Part shown: piece after piece, positions 46,700 to 60,643 of the stretch
How positions within the stretch are numbered: the stretch's first letter is position 1
Layout: each line of letters begins with the position of its first letter
NCBI GenBank assembly: GCA_949316495.1
Contig: OX439004.1
Span: 45,308,447-45,372,446, forward strand
Reading direction: 5' to 3'
Length of the DNA: 64,000 nucleotides
From: Amphiduros pacificus
Lineage: Eukaryota; Annelida; Polychaeta; Phyllodocida; Hesionidae
Position numbers and translations under genes: made by a program
Notes under the pieces: generated by a model
Seen by the model: only the letters and a program-made list of their open reading frames with translations
Told to the model about the DNA's origin: nothing
Database searches by the model: none

Positions 46700-48157
46700 A
46701 TAGACATATCAACTTTCGGGGAACAGTGTCTTCCAAAGATCTTTTCTCTGCGAAAAAAAAAAAAAAAATCATGTCCCCCATATTTGGACTTCCAAAATGA
46801 CATAGTGCCAGATGATTGCTACAAGAGCGATATATCAAATGCTACGGGAGAATTTTTGTTTCGATTTGGTTTTATCTTGGAATATAATGATATAAACCTT
46901 TGATACCATTTGGTCAAGTATGACCTGACTGCGAAGATATTTTAATGTTTTATAAATATAAACCATTTATCATATTCCCCTAATTTAAGCCAAATTGAAC
47001 AATATTTGCGGTTAACATATTCTTAAGATTTGTCAATTAAACTTGGAAATGTTCTCAAGGTTGTCTTTAAAATCGTTGAAGATCTTGCGAAAAATTACAT
47101 TTTCAGAAGATTTTATTTTCTTCTTACGTTAAATATCCCATAGTCAGTTAAGTTTAGAGATATATACAATACCCCGAAAGAACTCACAACCTTTGTTTTA
47201 TCTTAATTATCTAAGGAATTTCGGTAATGGATAATTATTCTCATTTGGTATTGTTTGACTATGCTTCAAATCAATTATGACAGTCATAATGGAATACACC
47301 CTGATATATTGTTTATATACACAAAAATAATTACTTTGAGTAGATTTACATAAAATCTTCAAGTTTGTTATCTAAGAGTAAAACCCATATAGAATATTCT
47401 GTTCGGCTGTTGGGAACAAAATGATACTATTTTGTTTTATTGCAAATTTCTTTTCTGTCTTTAAGTGTATCAAAATTCATTTTGACAAACAAACAATATT
47501 AATACTTCAGGAATAAAACTCAGGGAGGCGTTTACATTTAAGTATTTCTTGACACAGAACAGACCACCCACTAGCCTTTAGGTGATGGATATTTCATTCG
47601 ATTACAATTTATCAATTGCACAATGAACTTCACAGAATGCCTCAAGCAATATGGCAACCAGCGTCTGCAGACGACATCAATCTCACTTCCTGCTGCGCCT
47701 GTCAATATTACCAAATATGGCCCACAGGAAGGCCCAACTCGAAGGACATTCACAAAAGCAACAAGATGGCCACCCAGGGACATTTTTGTGAGGTGCATAA
47801 GAATTATCATTAAACAGCGAAAAAGGTTGTGCTTTTAAGCTATATTTCTTAGCCAGTTATTCAAACACCAATTTCTTGATTCTATAAATGTCCTCAAAAA
47901 GAGCCCCCTAGGAAAACAGCAATTTTAAACTTCTACTTTTCTAATGTTAGCATCTACTTAGTTTTGTGAGTTATCACAAATGATATAAATTGCCAGTGCG
48001 ATATTTAATTTGGCAGGTAGTGATAGTGAAATACACATGTGTACGAATCGCGAGTGATACGGAAATTGTTAAAACATGACAAATATTCTTTACTGGAGAA
48101 TTATTTGGCCAAAAATACTACATTTCCCTCAAAAGGCATAAATCAACATCTTTATCT

Positions 48158-48160
<3 letters not shown>
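46700..48160. other. Non-coding, one unassigned open frame
   Basis: At 47623-47838 (plus) an open frame begins MNFTECLKQYGNQRLQTTSI and runs 71 codons. I do not recognise it, and flanking splice sites are unconvincing. Otherwise nothing supported. Confidence 0.3.

Positions 48161-48198
<38 letters not shown>
48161..48198. repeat. (GT)n microsatellite, 19 units
   Basis: Uninterrupted GT dinucleotides. Confidence 0.97.
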
Positions 48199-48199
<1 letters not shown>

Positions 48200-51100
48200 A
48201 TTTGATTTTGACATGACATTTGCTAGAATAGAGTATTAAGTGAAGAGCGAATGATATTTAACTCATCAATAAGTTGGATTATGATAAAACCTGGCCACCC
48301 TTGTAGCTACCTCTTAATGAATAGACTCAAATGGTCATGTTGCATAGAATACCATTTTTAAAGAATATACCATCAAAGCTTCAAAGAACGTTTTAATTTA
48401 AACTTCATTAAAAATATCATGACCCTTGAAAAATTCAGTTCAAGAATTACTTTCTATGTGTGGACAAGCTATTTGTTTGCGATGAATTGAACTAAACGTG
48501 AGCCATTTTGAGCTCGAGACATTTTGACCTTGTTCTATTGTGCATTGCCCTATAATAGAAAGTGGCAATAATGATTCCTGAGAATATGATATCCATGTTT
48601 AATATGTTTGTCATATTAGTTAAACGAACGAGGACACACAACACAGACAATATCTATCTGGTCCATTGTATTCTGGCTATTTCTGATACTGTTGTAAAGA
48701 TAGATAATATCTCTTAAAATGGAAGTGATAAAAAGGTCATGGTCCAGGAACAAAAGCAGAGGTACAGGAAACAAAGAAATCCCGGATGTAATAAAGGAGA
48801 TATACGGTGGTCAGTTCTCTGGCCTTGTCAGGGCTAAACAGGCAGCAAATGGGGTTTTATTGGAAAGACAGATTTGTGAGTGAAAGATTAGCCTTTTGTA
48901 GAGTGAATAATAATGACTCAAGTCAGTGAGGTAATGACCATAGGGAACACTTTTGTAAAGGAGACCTCAATCGCTTATGCACATACACACCGGAAGTGCA
49001 ATGGAACAGGAAAACCTGGCAACATAAAGTACATGGCTCACTGCGCAGTTTCGCGCAGTCCATTATTATTGAATGCTTGCTTGTCAGGTAAAATTTGACC
49101 CCCAACCTTTATGTGATTGCCACAGATCAGATTGCTCCAGAGACAAGCAGTCCAAATGTTACATTTCCGTTTTGTAACTATTCTCTTATTACTATTCAAA
49201 TCATGCGAACTGTTCATATGCATTTCAGTAAAATGAAAAAAAGGTTCCATCACGATAATTGAGAAAGGGTTATATTTATCACATTTAAAATTGAATTTGA
49301 AGTGCCTCCCCCCCATCAACAAAAGGGCGATGTCTGCAAGAACTAGTGTGATGCCTGCTGACGATATTAAATGCGTCCTAAGACGTCATGCAGTCAAATG
49401 ATATTTTTTAAAATCATAATTAATGGTTTGACAGCCCCAGAATCCAAAATTATACAATTTAGTTGATAAAATCTTTCAACAAATAGCCATGTTGAAGAAA
49501 ACAATATTAATATTTAGATTTAATTTACAATTTGATAAAGCATGGGCAAAATCACCCTCTCTTTTCCATATATATCGATTTCAACGATTGATTATGGTAT
49601 ATTGAAGGTAATAGATAAATCAGATCAATCAAACAGTTATAAAATTTACTTACCAAAAAATCTGTACAATTCCATTTTTTCTTATTTTCATCAGTTCCAA
49701 CAATTTTATATATTCCATTAAAATATAATTTTAAAGGTTCATGTTCCGTTGTAGCATTTTAAGAATCCTCTCTCCCAATATCATTCAAAATTTATCAAAC
49801 CTTAGGCAAATGTTCTTTGCATCCAGCAACTTGATATATTCACAAACTACAGCTATTCAACTACACCTCTCACTACAAGACTACATTTTGGAACTGTCAA
49901 TGAAATGAATTGGATGTATATTCATCCTCCTGTCTTGATAAAATAGATGACACTCATCTGTCAGAACTAAAAATAAAACCTAAAAATAAAAACCTGTTGA
50001 TCTATTCATGGTCCACATGTTGGTGAGGCCCACCCATAGTGAGTTGTTTAATTAATTGCTTATTTGTTTCTATCAATCTTTTTAACCAGAACAGGCCCCT
50101 TGTACATTTATTGTAATCAGAACCAGATGAATTAAAACTAATTCGTATATGTCTATAAACATTATTTAAAACGTATGAAAACTTTATTGATTCTTTTAAA
50201 ATCTGTATGTCCTCTTAAAGGAGATGCGTCTGGAAAATCATTCTAAGCATATATTGTGTATTATATAGTTTCATAAATTGTTGGAAGCAAGATGAGGATA
50301 TAACATATCTTATTATTCATTATTCTTATCTAAAGATCCAAGCTCATATCATGTGAAACGATAGTCTTGTATTCTATATGTGTTTATTGGTAGTACCACA
50401 CACCTGAGGTACCCACATCTACCCTTCATCCTTTCATTTACTCTCACACACAACTTGTGGTGAATGGCCTGTCAGAACTATGTATTCATGCACTTTAAGG
50501 CTTCGGCATGCTACACCAAAGCAGAATAACGTTAACATGATGTAATAGTAAATCATATAGGAAAGAGATGTATTCTTTCATGTTGATGTCTGCAGAGCTA
50601 AAGTTGCTCACCTGACTGACATGGCCTAGGCCATATTGAATTGTTGACTAGACCTAACTAACTATCCTGGTGAAATGTCATAGTGCAGAGCAGATATTAC
50701 GTCAGTAACCAGCAGGCCAATTGTGTAGCCCTGTATGAGAGGCTCGGCATGTGGAGCACATGTAAATACCAATCATTCTTTTTATTAGGACAACATTAAT
50801 TAGTATTCCAATGACTACAAGAAGCAGTTGCCCCCATGAGTATCTTCCATGAAAAATATAAGCAAAATCTTTCAGGTGGTTGCATTAAAAATTGTATGTG
50901 TGTTAGTTGCCCTCACAGCAGGATAGTTATATGCCCATGTACTCTTGTACCCTTGTGATTATGTTAATAATGTGTTCTAGAGGTGGCATTCCAGCAGGGA
51001 GTGGTTTGTCACAAACTATTTGATCAAGAGACAAAAATATCATCCTAATGAGATTATAGATTAGAATAACAAATCTGTACAGAATATCACTTAGTAGAAA

Positions 51101-51315
51101 GTGATCTGTTCTCATATGGCATCACATGTAGTGTCAGAGGCTATGCTTTCTGTGGGGGTATCTGTCACACCCACAACCTGCCAGCCCCATATTACTCAAA
51201 CAACTGATTCGTATAGTCACATCTATTAGGTTGTTAAGGTCACAGGAGGTTTGGTTCTATTACTGTCTTATCAGTCTTATTACATGCATCACATAACAAA
51301 GTGGAAAATAATTAG
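48199..51315. other. Non-coding, nothing recognised
   Basis: Short open frames only. Confidence 0.4.
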
Positions 51316-51317
51316 AG

Positions 51318-52190
51318 GGGGAGGCAGTATGGAGTGTGATGTCACCTGAGCCAGGATTTATTCTTACCTAAGAGCGACATATGGAGTGTTGTCTCACCTG
51401 GGGGAGGGAATATGGAGTGTGAGGTAACCTGGGGGAGGGAATATGGAGTGTGATGTAACCTGGGGGAGGGTGTATGGAGTGTGAGGTAACCTGGGGGAGG
51501 GAATATGGAGTGTGAGGTAACCTGGGGGAGGGAATATGGAGTGTGATGTAACCTGGGGGAGGGTGTATGGAGTGTGATGTAACCTGGGGAGGGTGTATGG
51601 AGTGTGATGTAACCTGGAGGAGGGAATATGGAGTGTGATGTAACCTGGGGGAGGTAATATGGAGTGTGATTTCACCTGGGGGAGGGTGTATGGAGGAGTG
51701 AGACAAATGTATTTGATGTCACTCAGAGGCAATGTGATGTGTGATGTTACGGGAGGGAGGCAATATAGAGTGTGATGTCACCCGTGGGATGCAATATGGA
51801 GTGTGATGTCGCATGAGGGAGGCAATATGGAGTGTGATGTAACCCGGGGGAGGGTGTATGGAGGATTAAGACAAATGTATTGTGATGTCACTTAGATATG
51901 GAGTGTGATGTTACCTGTAGGAGGCAATATGGAGTGTAATGTCACCTGTGGGAAGCAATGTTGAGTGTGATGTGTGATGTCACCTGAGGAAGGTGATATG
52001 GATTGTGATGTCAGCAGAGGGAGGCAATATGGAGTGTAAGGTCACCTGAGGGAGGCAAAATGGAGTGTACGGTCACCTGAGGGAGGCAATATGGAGTGTA
52101 CGGTCACCTGAGGGAGGGAGTATTGAGTGTACGGTCACCTGAGGGAGGCAATATGGAGTGTGATGTCACCTGAGGTGATATGGAGTGTGT
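51318..52190. repeat. Minisatellite, 31-bp unit
   Basis: Units built on TATGGAGTGTGATGTAACCT followed by GGGGGAGGGAA, regular at 31 bp in 51400-51690 and more diverged to 52190 (GTCACCTGAGGGAGGCAA forms). Minus-strand open frames here are by-products of the repeat. Confidence 0.88.
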
Positions 52191-55100
52191 GGATATGTTA
52201 TATCATATGACCTTGGGCTAAAAACAAAGGTAATTGAATAGAAGGGATTATCCGGGATATATGGGGCTCATCACCAGGCAATTTGTAACATTTATTGACA
52301 TGTGTCAATCAGCATTAAATCATGCAGAGTGGAGACGTCTGGCAAACAGGTGCAATGATAAAACCACCGGGATTCTCGCTGGATATCCCTTTCCTCTCAC
52401 ATATCTATGCATTTATCTCCTTCGAGGTTGTTTTACATAATATCGTCTTGAATATTCTAAAATCAGTTTCTAAACCTTAGTTTTTATATTTGATTGGAAA
52501 GGTATCATGAATATCAATAGGTAAAAATACAAAGGAGTGGTACAATGTGCCAGTATCTTCCAGTTAATGATAATGAGCTCAATAACATTACATTTAGATT
52601 CAGATCCACTTAAGAAGACCAACTTAGCTGTCTTGGGATATTGTTAGCGTCACGAGAAGCTAGTCTCCAAGGAAAATGAGCTATCTATGTAAATGGCAGC
52701 AACCTTATATCATCATTGTCTAAATGCATTTCATATTTGAACCAGACGCCTGCATAATGAATCAGAAATACTGGATGTTGTGATTTGAGATTATCTCTTC
52801 TGGCCGAATGAGATTAACACCTCTGGAACGATATATCAATAGTGACCCTGGCATTGCAGGTCAGCCTTGCACCCAAAGCTGTACTTAATCTCAATTAATC
52901 CAGGATTGAGATATCCACTTGATTACACGATGTGGCACGGTACAGGATACGCTCCGGATGAGTGCCAGGTGTGCATTTTCGTGGGCTTTGATCTCACCGC
53001 TATCGACTGATCACTGTCTTGTATAGGTGAGGTGAAAGAAATGATACAAAGCGAAATTAAGCTGAAATTAAGAGTAACATCTTATCTCACAGACGAAATG
53101 AGATGACTCAGGCAAACTGCATCTGTCCCGGTCTCACCACACATTGCCATTGTATAAAATTGTCAGTAATCAGTAAAACTGTGTGCCATTGATATAAACT
53201 GAAATAAAATACAGGAAAATATTACAATTTTAATGAGTTTGAACATTGGATAGCTCAACATTGTTCTACGATTGTTAAAACACGGGATATCTTTATATTC
53301 CAACATCATCCCTTGTAAGGTATCCTTCTTTGATTGCAATCTCAGCTTCAATGTTTCTGAGATAATCTCAAGTCTTATCTAAACCTATAACAAATGTTAA
53401 ACATTTGAGTTATTTTGATATGGATAAGTAATATACTTGCTACTACAGGTAAAACATCTGCACAATGAGCACACTGCCACAATGGACTATTGAGTTTGGT
53501 AAGAGTGTGGCAAGCCCTTTGTCTTTGATGCATTCTGGCACTGGTCACATGACGCTTGTGCCGGAGCCATTGTCATCAATCTCTGGATGCGAAACTAAGA
53601 GGATTATCGACGACTGGATGCGAAACAAAACACAACACAGGCGGCCGATGCTGGTGTGAGCTAGAGTACAGTGTCAAGTGTTTCCGGGGACATTTCATTC
53701 TGTTGACATGTGCACGCCATTTGTCAGGAATGATGGAAGGTAACACTCTGATAGTGTTCATATCGCCATGTTTACTAACAACACATGGGCAGCACATGCT
53801 ATTAAATGTGGAGACCGGGTCACCACTTTCCTTATTACCAACATGAGTGCATGAAGCAATAAATTACAATTAGTCTCTATGGCTGAAATTTATCATGTTA
53901 AACATTGCTACCACGTATTTTCAGGTAGACTAGAACCGAGATATGTTTTATCACTTGAAGCACATTCCTTAAACGAGTTACGGCAAACCATATCGCGTGA
54001 TATCAAGAATGTCCCATTTGCGCGATTTTCTACTTGACGTGTTTGCGTGATTTTCTGTTTGACTATTTTGCATGATAAACTTAGGAAATAATTTGTATAA
54101 TACTTAGACTATTCCTAGCCTTTTGAACTGCATTTTACTGCAAGTATTATATATTTTTACGATTACGGATATGGTCATTTATTTCCAATATATTCAATAT
54201 CCAAATCAAGTATTTTAGATATTCTCAAATGAGAAGTGCCCAGAATTAACTTGCTGTTTTGAATTATATGATTATTACTGAAATTATTTTCATTTACTAT
54301 CTACATATTGTATATCTAAGCATACTCTATTATGTAATATGGCTTAGCTGGTTTTGGTCTGCCCTTAATTCACGGCATGCCTGAAAACTGAGGTATCGAT
54401 TACAAGATATTTTAGTTTCAATCCAAGGCGAGGTGTTGCTTATAACCTTGGAGTAATTATGAATGGAGGTGCTACGTCTTAAGATCAAAAGGGACAGCAC
54501 CACCTCGGGCATTGTTATCATGGCGTCATGGAAGTGCAAGATAAGAAAGTTTTGACATATTTTTGAGACTCTTTAGAGCTTTACAAGTCGCAGATGAAAC
54601 GTTTGCTTTTTATACTGAGTATGGAGATATGCATTTTATTTTTCTACTTCAAGTGGAGACGATTTGGTGAAGAGATTTGTTAATTCATATTAAATGAGAA
54701 TTAGAAATATCAAATTTGCTGTCACAGCCGCACATACCGAAGAAACCACCATTTTTCTTTAAACTATTTTCCTTCCAGGTTTTGTTTTAAAGATCGGCGC
54801 AGTATTGGCATGCTGTATTTGGCAAAATATAGCATGATATTCAGCCAAAAAGAGGCTTTGGTATATGTTATATCTTTTTTTAATGAGTGCTCTGATAGCA
54901 ATTTTTTTTCCAAATGCACACTAATGTGAATTGTGAAACTACATTGAACAAAATGGTCATTTATGTTCGTGAATATATCCATGATTAATTTCCCATCATT
55001 CTAAAGCCGGCAACTATATGATAGGATCAAAGGATTAAAAATCCATTGTGTTACAGAAACGGTTACTATGACGCCATTTCACGATGGACGTCAGCACTCC

Positions 55101-55384
55101 ATCTTAATAACTCCAAGATATAACCAAAAACCTGTTCCACAGAGAATGTCTATCTCTTCCATGATAACATTGTTTACACAGTTCCACCCCATCCTCCATC
55201 ACGCAGCAGGGAGGCAGTCTGTGTCACTGCTTGGATTGTCTGCTTGGAGTCAGGAATGCCAATGCCCTCCACGAAAAACAAGCAAATCCTGGATTAAGAT
55301 GAACAATGAGCATCTTATTCACTTTTAACCCAATATCGTCTTCTCATTCCCTTTAATTAGATCGGCCCTTCCACGATGGCTTAG
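52191..55384. other. Non-coding, nothing recognised
   Basis: No exon or mobile element that I can support. Confidence 0.4.
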
Positions 55385-55387
55385 TCT

Positions 55388-56378
55388 GTAACATTCCTCT
55401 CTGATCATGCTCTGAATAATGTAGACACTATTTCAGCAAAGTTGTCATCAGATTTTATCAAAGTAGCCAAATGGATGAAGTACAATAGATTAACGTTGCA
55501 TGTAGGTAAGACAAAGACTCAATTGATAGGTACTACACAGAGAGTGAAAAAGAACACAAAGCTATCAGTTTATTGCGACAATCAGATTTTAGAACAAGTC
55601 AGTAGTGCAAAATTGCTTGGAATACATATCGACAGCAATCTCACATGGCAAGATCATTATCATTATGTTTCTGAGAAGATTTCACAGAAAATTGGTGTAT
55701 TGAAAAAAGTAAGAGATTATGTAAATATTGATACATTGAAAATGCTCTATAATGCCATTGTTTTACCACATATGGATTATGCTTGTATTATCTGGGGTAG
55801 ATGTCCCAACCTTGGCAATGTTCAACGCATATGCAAGCTGCAAAAGCGAGCTGCCAGAGTCATGCTAAGATGCAAAATTAGGGACAAATCCTCAGAAGAA
55901 CTCTTTAGAATTATGAAATGGATGCCATTCAATGATCGTGTACAGTACAAACGGTGCTTGATGATGTACAAAGTTCACAAAAATTTAGTTCCTGAATATT
56001 TGCAAAATTTCACCCCAGTTGCAGCTGTGCATAAATACAATACCAGATCAGCTGCTAGAGGGAATTTGAGAGCACCAAAACCAAATTTGACATATTTCAC
56101 TAGGAGTTTCAATTATGAAGGTGCTAACTTATGGAATTCACTAGATGTTAACATTAGAGAGTCTGCAAGTGTGTCTTGCTTCAAATCAAGGTACCTTAAG
56201 AAATATTTTATGTCATAATACACAAATGATTTTATATTTTTAATGTGTTTTTAAATATTGTACATAAATGTTTTATCCTAGCATAAGACTCGGCCATGGT
56301 GAAAACTAGATTTGTATCTAATCTGTGTTACCGAGGATAAATAAAGGAATTTATTTATTATTTATTATTATTATTTAT
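55388..56378 (+). mobile_element. 5'-truncated non-LTR retrotransposon (LINE), 3' end of ORF2
   Basis: Open from 55385 to the stop at 56216-56218. The frame starts just after where the RT catalytic YADD box would be. It shows the typical C-terminal RT order: SSDFIKVAKWMKYNRLTLHV and GKTK (thumb start), AKLLGIHIDSNLTWQDH, LKMLYNAIVLPHMDYACIIW and LQKRAARVML, then a C-terminal tail. This is the pattern of Jockey/CR1-type LINEs. No endonuclease or catalytic RT part is present. After the stop there is a short 3' UTR ending in ATAAAGGAATTTATTTATTA and a TTATTA-rich tail. The remaining frame has no interruption, so the insertion is fairly young. Confidence 0.88.
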
Positions 56379-59300
56379 GCTCTTTTAAACTGATATATAC
56401 TATGCAAACATCTATTCTTTGACAGATTTGCATTTTTTTCTGTTTAATGTATTTTTTTTTTTACAGATTTTAAAGATAAGATATACAAAAAATGGATTAT
56501 TTACCATTACTGTTTATCACATCATACTTTGGTCCTTTTTCATTAGGAGATAAAAAAAAACCTTGGGAAGACATGTGAAAGCACCTTCAGTTGAGGACAC
56601 GTGATTACTGAAGCTACTTACATAGACAAAAAGGTCTATCCCTATCCTGTGTGCACTGAGCACCAACTATCATAAGAGGATTCATGCTTAAGCATTTATT
56701 AGTTATTATACGTGGAATCAAAAGCAGCGGCGGCCCTTTTGTTTTGTAATGTTGTATGGTCACCCTGACAGGAAATTATATCCAGAATGATAATAAATAT
56801 GTTAATGTCCACCAGTATTGCTTCCGTTAATTTTCCAAATGTTAATATCCAGTTTACTGCGCATCATGAACTGTGAACATAAACACCACAGAACGTAATC
56901 CCCAGGTAGTAAAATAAAGGAGTGGTGAATATTCTTTAAATCACATAAAAATATCACTTTATTTTATGTTTTTCAAATGGTATAATGTTATAAAATTACA
57001 AATATCTATGTCTTTAGGTTCCAAAAATAGATATATTGATATATTTGTAATTATCACTTATACATCGGCGTCTTGTTACTATAAGTATGTATCATAGTAA
57101 ACATTATTTTATTTCCTCTATTTCAAATGTTATAATATTGAAAAATTATATATTCGTGCATTTGGATTTTTAAACAGACATATTGATAGAGTTATACATT
57201 TCACCTTTACGCCGACGTCTGGTTACAATAAATATGCATCTTTCACATAATGATTCAAGTCTGATATACTATATAGCTGCAACAGAATAAAAAGTAATTA
57301 ACTATTTGTTCCATGTGCTGCACTCGTCCCCATACAATTCATTGGCTCAGCTGGGACTGGACGTTTTTATATGTCTATGTTTGAAACCAGACTTGAAACT
57401 TTACGATTTGACTTACAATGAACTGTTCCTTTTCAGTTTTGTAGTAATCTATTTTGTATTCAAAAGGTTAGTTTTGTATTCAAGTCGTCTTGGTGTAGTC
57501 GCCAGTACTGAAAAAGTAGCAACAGACATTGAGGGGTGAGGGTGGATCAGGTGGCCCATCCAAATTGCTGCCACTTCTCTCATGTTAGATACTTGACTGA
57601 CATGGAGCATGAAACCAAACCTTCTCACTATCAATTCATGATCAAGTCATTCTAAATTTATTTTTATTCCCATTTCCTGGATGTTAAATGTGTTTTAGCT
57701 TATAGGGACAATATATATGGTGAAGAAGTAAGGCGTAGGTGTGAGCGTTTAACTTGTAGCCGCCATGGCACGTGAGGAACCCACGGTGCCCTAAGCGAGT
57801 GCCCTATAGCTACTCTATGGACAAGAAGACTGCTTATTTACACCATATTGTGTGGTGGACACGAAGAGGTCGCCCTGCCAATTGCCGGGGCTTGTGCTGT
57901 CCCCACACGTGAAGGACATCTTTAAAGATAGTTATGTCTCCCCACAAATCTGGTCAAGTCAGCTTGCAACTGAATTCATACCACCCCGCCGCCTCCAAGA
58001 TTAGCAAACATCAAAATTACTTCTTTCTTCACACATCGCAGTCGATGAAATTAAAATATTATTTACCGACAAGAACACAATTATGGTCTGGCAAATTTGT
58101 CAATTTAGCCAGCGTAGCTTGCATGAGTGGGGCTTGCAATCAGTGCATGTGTTGACACTCACCCCATCCCTACTGTCAAACCAGCCAATTTCATCTGACA
58201 GTCCTGTAAGGAAAGCCGAACCACTGGTTAAATATTTGTGGTTTTCTATTTCTCAGCCTCCAATTACTAAGTTTTCGCCACGTCTAAGATGATTTATATT
58301 CTGACCAGGGGTAGCCGGAGCGACCGCGATGAAGCTCCCCGCAGTCTATCCATCTCAATGCCGAATGCCCGGCGGTTCCTCATCGTAACTCTTTTCACCA
58401 TGACAGCTCCTAGTGATGCCTGAGTGAAACCTTACTCCTTTTCCTGTAAAATACTTCTGCCGACCATTATTTCTTGAAGCTCCGTGGCCCACCACAAAGA
58501 CTGCAATCCCATGACTGCCGGATATTTAGTCGGGTTTATTCAATTAATTGAAACGTGATTGCGCACAATGAAAGCACGTGGAAATTCCTCCATTTTTCCA
58601 TTAATGACAGGAAAGAGGCAGACGAGAATCAAACACAGAGGAATCGACGCTGAAACAGTGGAGGAACGGCGCCTCATTCAACAGCAAACAATAGACGTGA
58701 TAGGTCTTGCTTTTAGAGCCTAATGGAAGATTCTCCTGACGCATTGCCTGGAGGAAATGATAGATAATACCCACAAAAGATGTGTGTTTGACTTGACGTG
58801 ATGCCGTCTGTCATCCATATGCCGAGACCACAATGCGCGCAACTCCGAGGACCAACCATGACTGCGACTATGAATATTTTACATATGTAAGTTTGAACAT
58901 CGTCAGGCCTGCTCCAGGCAAATGCGCAAAAAAGTGTCTTTGGTTAGTCAGGTTACTACCCTCCCGCACGGCGCTTTTATAACACTTTTCTATGTATTTG
59001 CTCAGATGCACTTAAATAAAACAATCAATTATTGAAACGTGACCTTCTCTCTTAGTGATTGTCACAGATATTCTTTTCAGCTTCGAACGTAAAACTGTGT
59101 TTATGGGCCGTCATATTTCACGCGTGACTTGACGTGGAAAGGTTGCCAGCGCCGAGTTTACTGATAGGACGCAGTCATATTTACTTGTGGATGTTTATAT
59201 CATGCGTGACCTAATATGAAGGTAAATTGTACACAAGTCAATGCAAATGGACACTAATGGACCAATAGCAGATCCACTTATAGCAAGTAGACGAGTTTTA

Positions 59301-59640
59301 TTTAATGTATCTCAAAAGTTCCAAATGGAACGTCGTTAGCCACTGAAATTTGGCCTTGTCAATTGCATGTTAGGAGTCTGTCAAGAGAATTTGCCCCCTC
59401 AGAAAGTTGCATCATTACTGGGTGAGCGGCTGTCAGCGGTAACTAACTCCGCGGGGCCCGCGTCTCTGGAGGGACTGGGAGCAACCCTCCGCTGACGCCG
59501 CAGATGAAGATGGAGCACTGAAGTAAGCAGCAGCAGCAACACGGTCACGTGACACCAGGCCCTCAAGTAGTACGGAGCAGATGGTAGCGCCACTCACAGA
59601 CACATTGAGCCTACTCTCCGTCGCTACAAACACGTGCTCT
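56379..59640. other. Non-coding; possible upstream regulatory DNA
   Basis: No coding exon recognised. The segment 58300-58900 is less AT-rich and more complex than its surroundings, which could mean conserved regulatory DNA of the downstream gene; this is a guess from composition only. Confidence 0.3.
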
Positions 59641-60552
59641 TACCAGGAGCAACCCACCCGTACATAACTGACAGCACGCGAGAAGTCTCCAACCTGAGCT
59701 AGCGGATTAGTTTGCTGGATGTCTGATTGTGATCAGCTCAACAAGTCTGACATGGACACTTAGCCGGCCCACACAGGTGTTGTCAAATCAAACTGCTAAA
59801 GTGACACCCCATTGATGGCAAAGGAGACACTTCTACAACAGGCAGAAAGCTTATACAACAGCAACACACACTCTGCAGGAAAACCAATGTATAAATCCAG
59901 TCAGTCCAAAAATCTGATTCGGCAAAGAGGAGATTCCATCAGATAGAGAAGACGTTTTTCATACTGGAACTTTGATAACAAAGAAGCAATATTGTGGAGC
60001 GCCTTTATATTCCAGAAACCTTTATGATAAAGGTTTCAAAAAGAACATGTGATTTTCCTTGACTAGACATTGTCGCATAATCTCGGTAAATGCCACTGAA
60101 TCAGAGAGATTGATTCGCCGCGCTGGTCTTTTCAGTAAGTAACCATCTGTGTATAAAAGTGGTTCAAAACCTGTGCATCTTTCAGTATCAAACGGGATAA
60201 TCTGTTGAAAGTGTTTGATGTCTGCAGCAGGACACATAATATAAGGAAGCATTTGAAGATTCTCTTGCTTGCCTATAAGGAATACATATCGAGAATATAC
60301 AGATTAAAGGAAGCCATCTCTGCAGTATTTATTCTCTGCATCCGCAACTGTGTTCCGCTTTGAAGTTGCTTGTATCGGAACGCTCCTTTAGGAAGTTGTA
60401 ACTGGCTGACATACTTGGTATCAAAGTCAGAGGCTATTAACAAATGCTATAGATACCACTGCCCTGGAGTCTGCACCTGAAGATAGGATAGCCCAATAGA
60501 GAGGACACAGAGTGAGGAGATATCTGCTTGTTTGCTGTTGTTTGCGGTGTAG
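59641..60552 (+). promoter_or_regulatory. Probable 5' UTR/promoter region of the right-hand gene
   Basis: It lies directly upstream of the signal-peptide exon on the same strand. Transcription start is not visible. An upstream 5' UTR exon is possible. Confidence 0.35.
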
Positions 60553-60643
60553 ATGGCGGGCCTGAGGTCATCCCGGGCGGCAGGGGGTTGTCTCTCCCTC
60601 TGCACACTACTCCTCCCGTACATCCTGCAAACCCTAGCCAATG
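60553..60643 (+). CDS. First coding exon of a secreted or membrane protein (partial gene)
   Basis: ATG at 60553 (context GTGTAGATGGCG) encodes MAGLRSSRAAGGCLSLCTLL then LPYILQTLAN. That is a basic n-region and a hydrophobic core (CLSLCTLLLPYIL), followed by a small-residue region suited to signal peptidase cleavage near LAN. It ends with AATG|GTAAGT, a near-perfect donor, in phase 1, the usual phase for an intron after a signal peptide. An in-frame TAG lies directly before the ATG, fixing the start. No further exon is recognisable in the next 3.3 kb, so intron 1 is longer than the window. The family is unknown; receptors and matrix proteins with extracellular domains commonly have this structure. 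Confidence 0.7.

Noticed and set aside
51368-51732. Two overlapping 112-codon minus-strand frames (HSIHPPPGYITL repeats)
   Set aside because: By-product of the 31-bp minisatellite; two frames open at once.
59399-59633. Minus-strand frame with VTVLLLLLTSVLHLHL, resembling a signal peptide
   Set aside because: No ATG start in that frame; the leucine run comes from a GCTGCTGCT repeat, and a second frame is open over the same bases.
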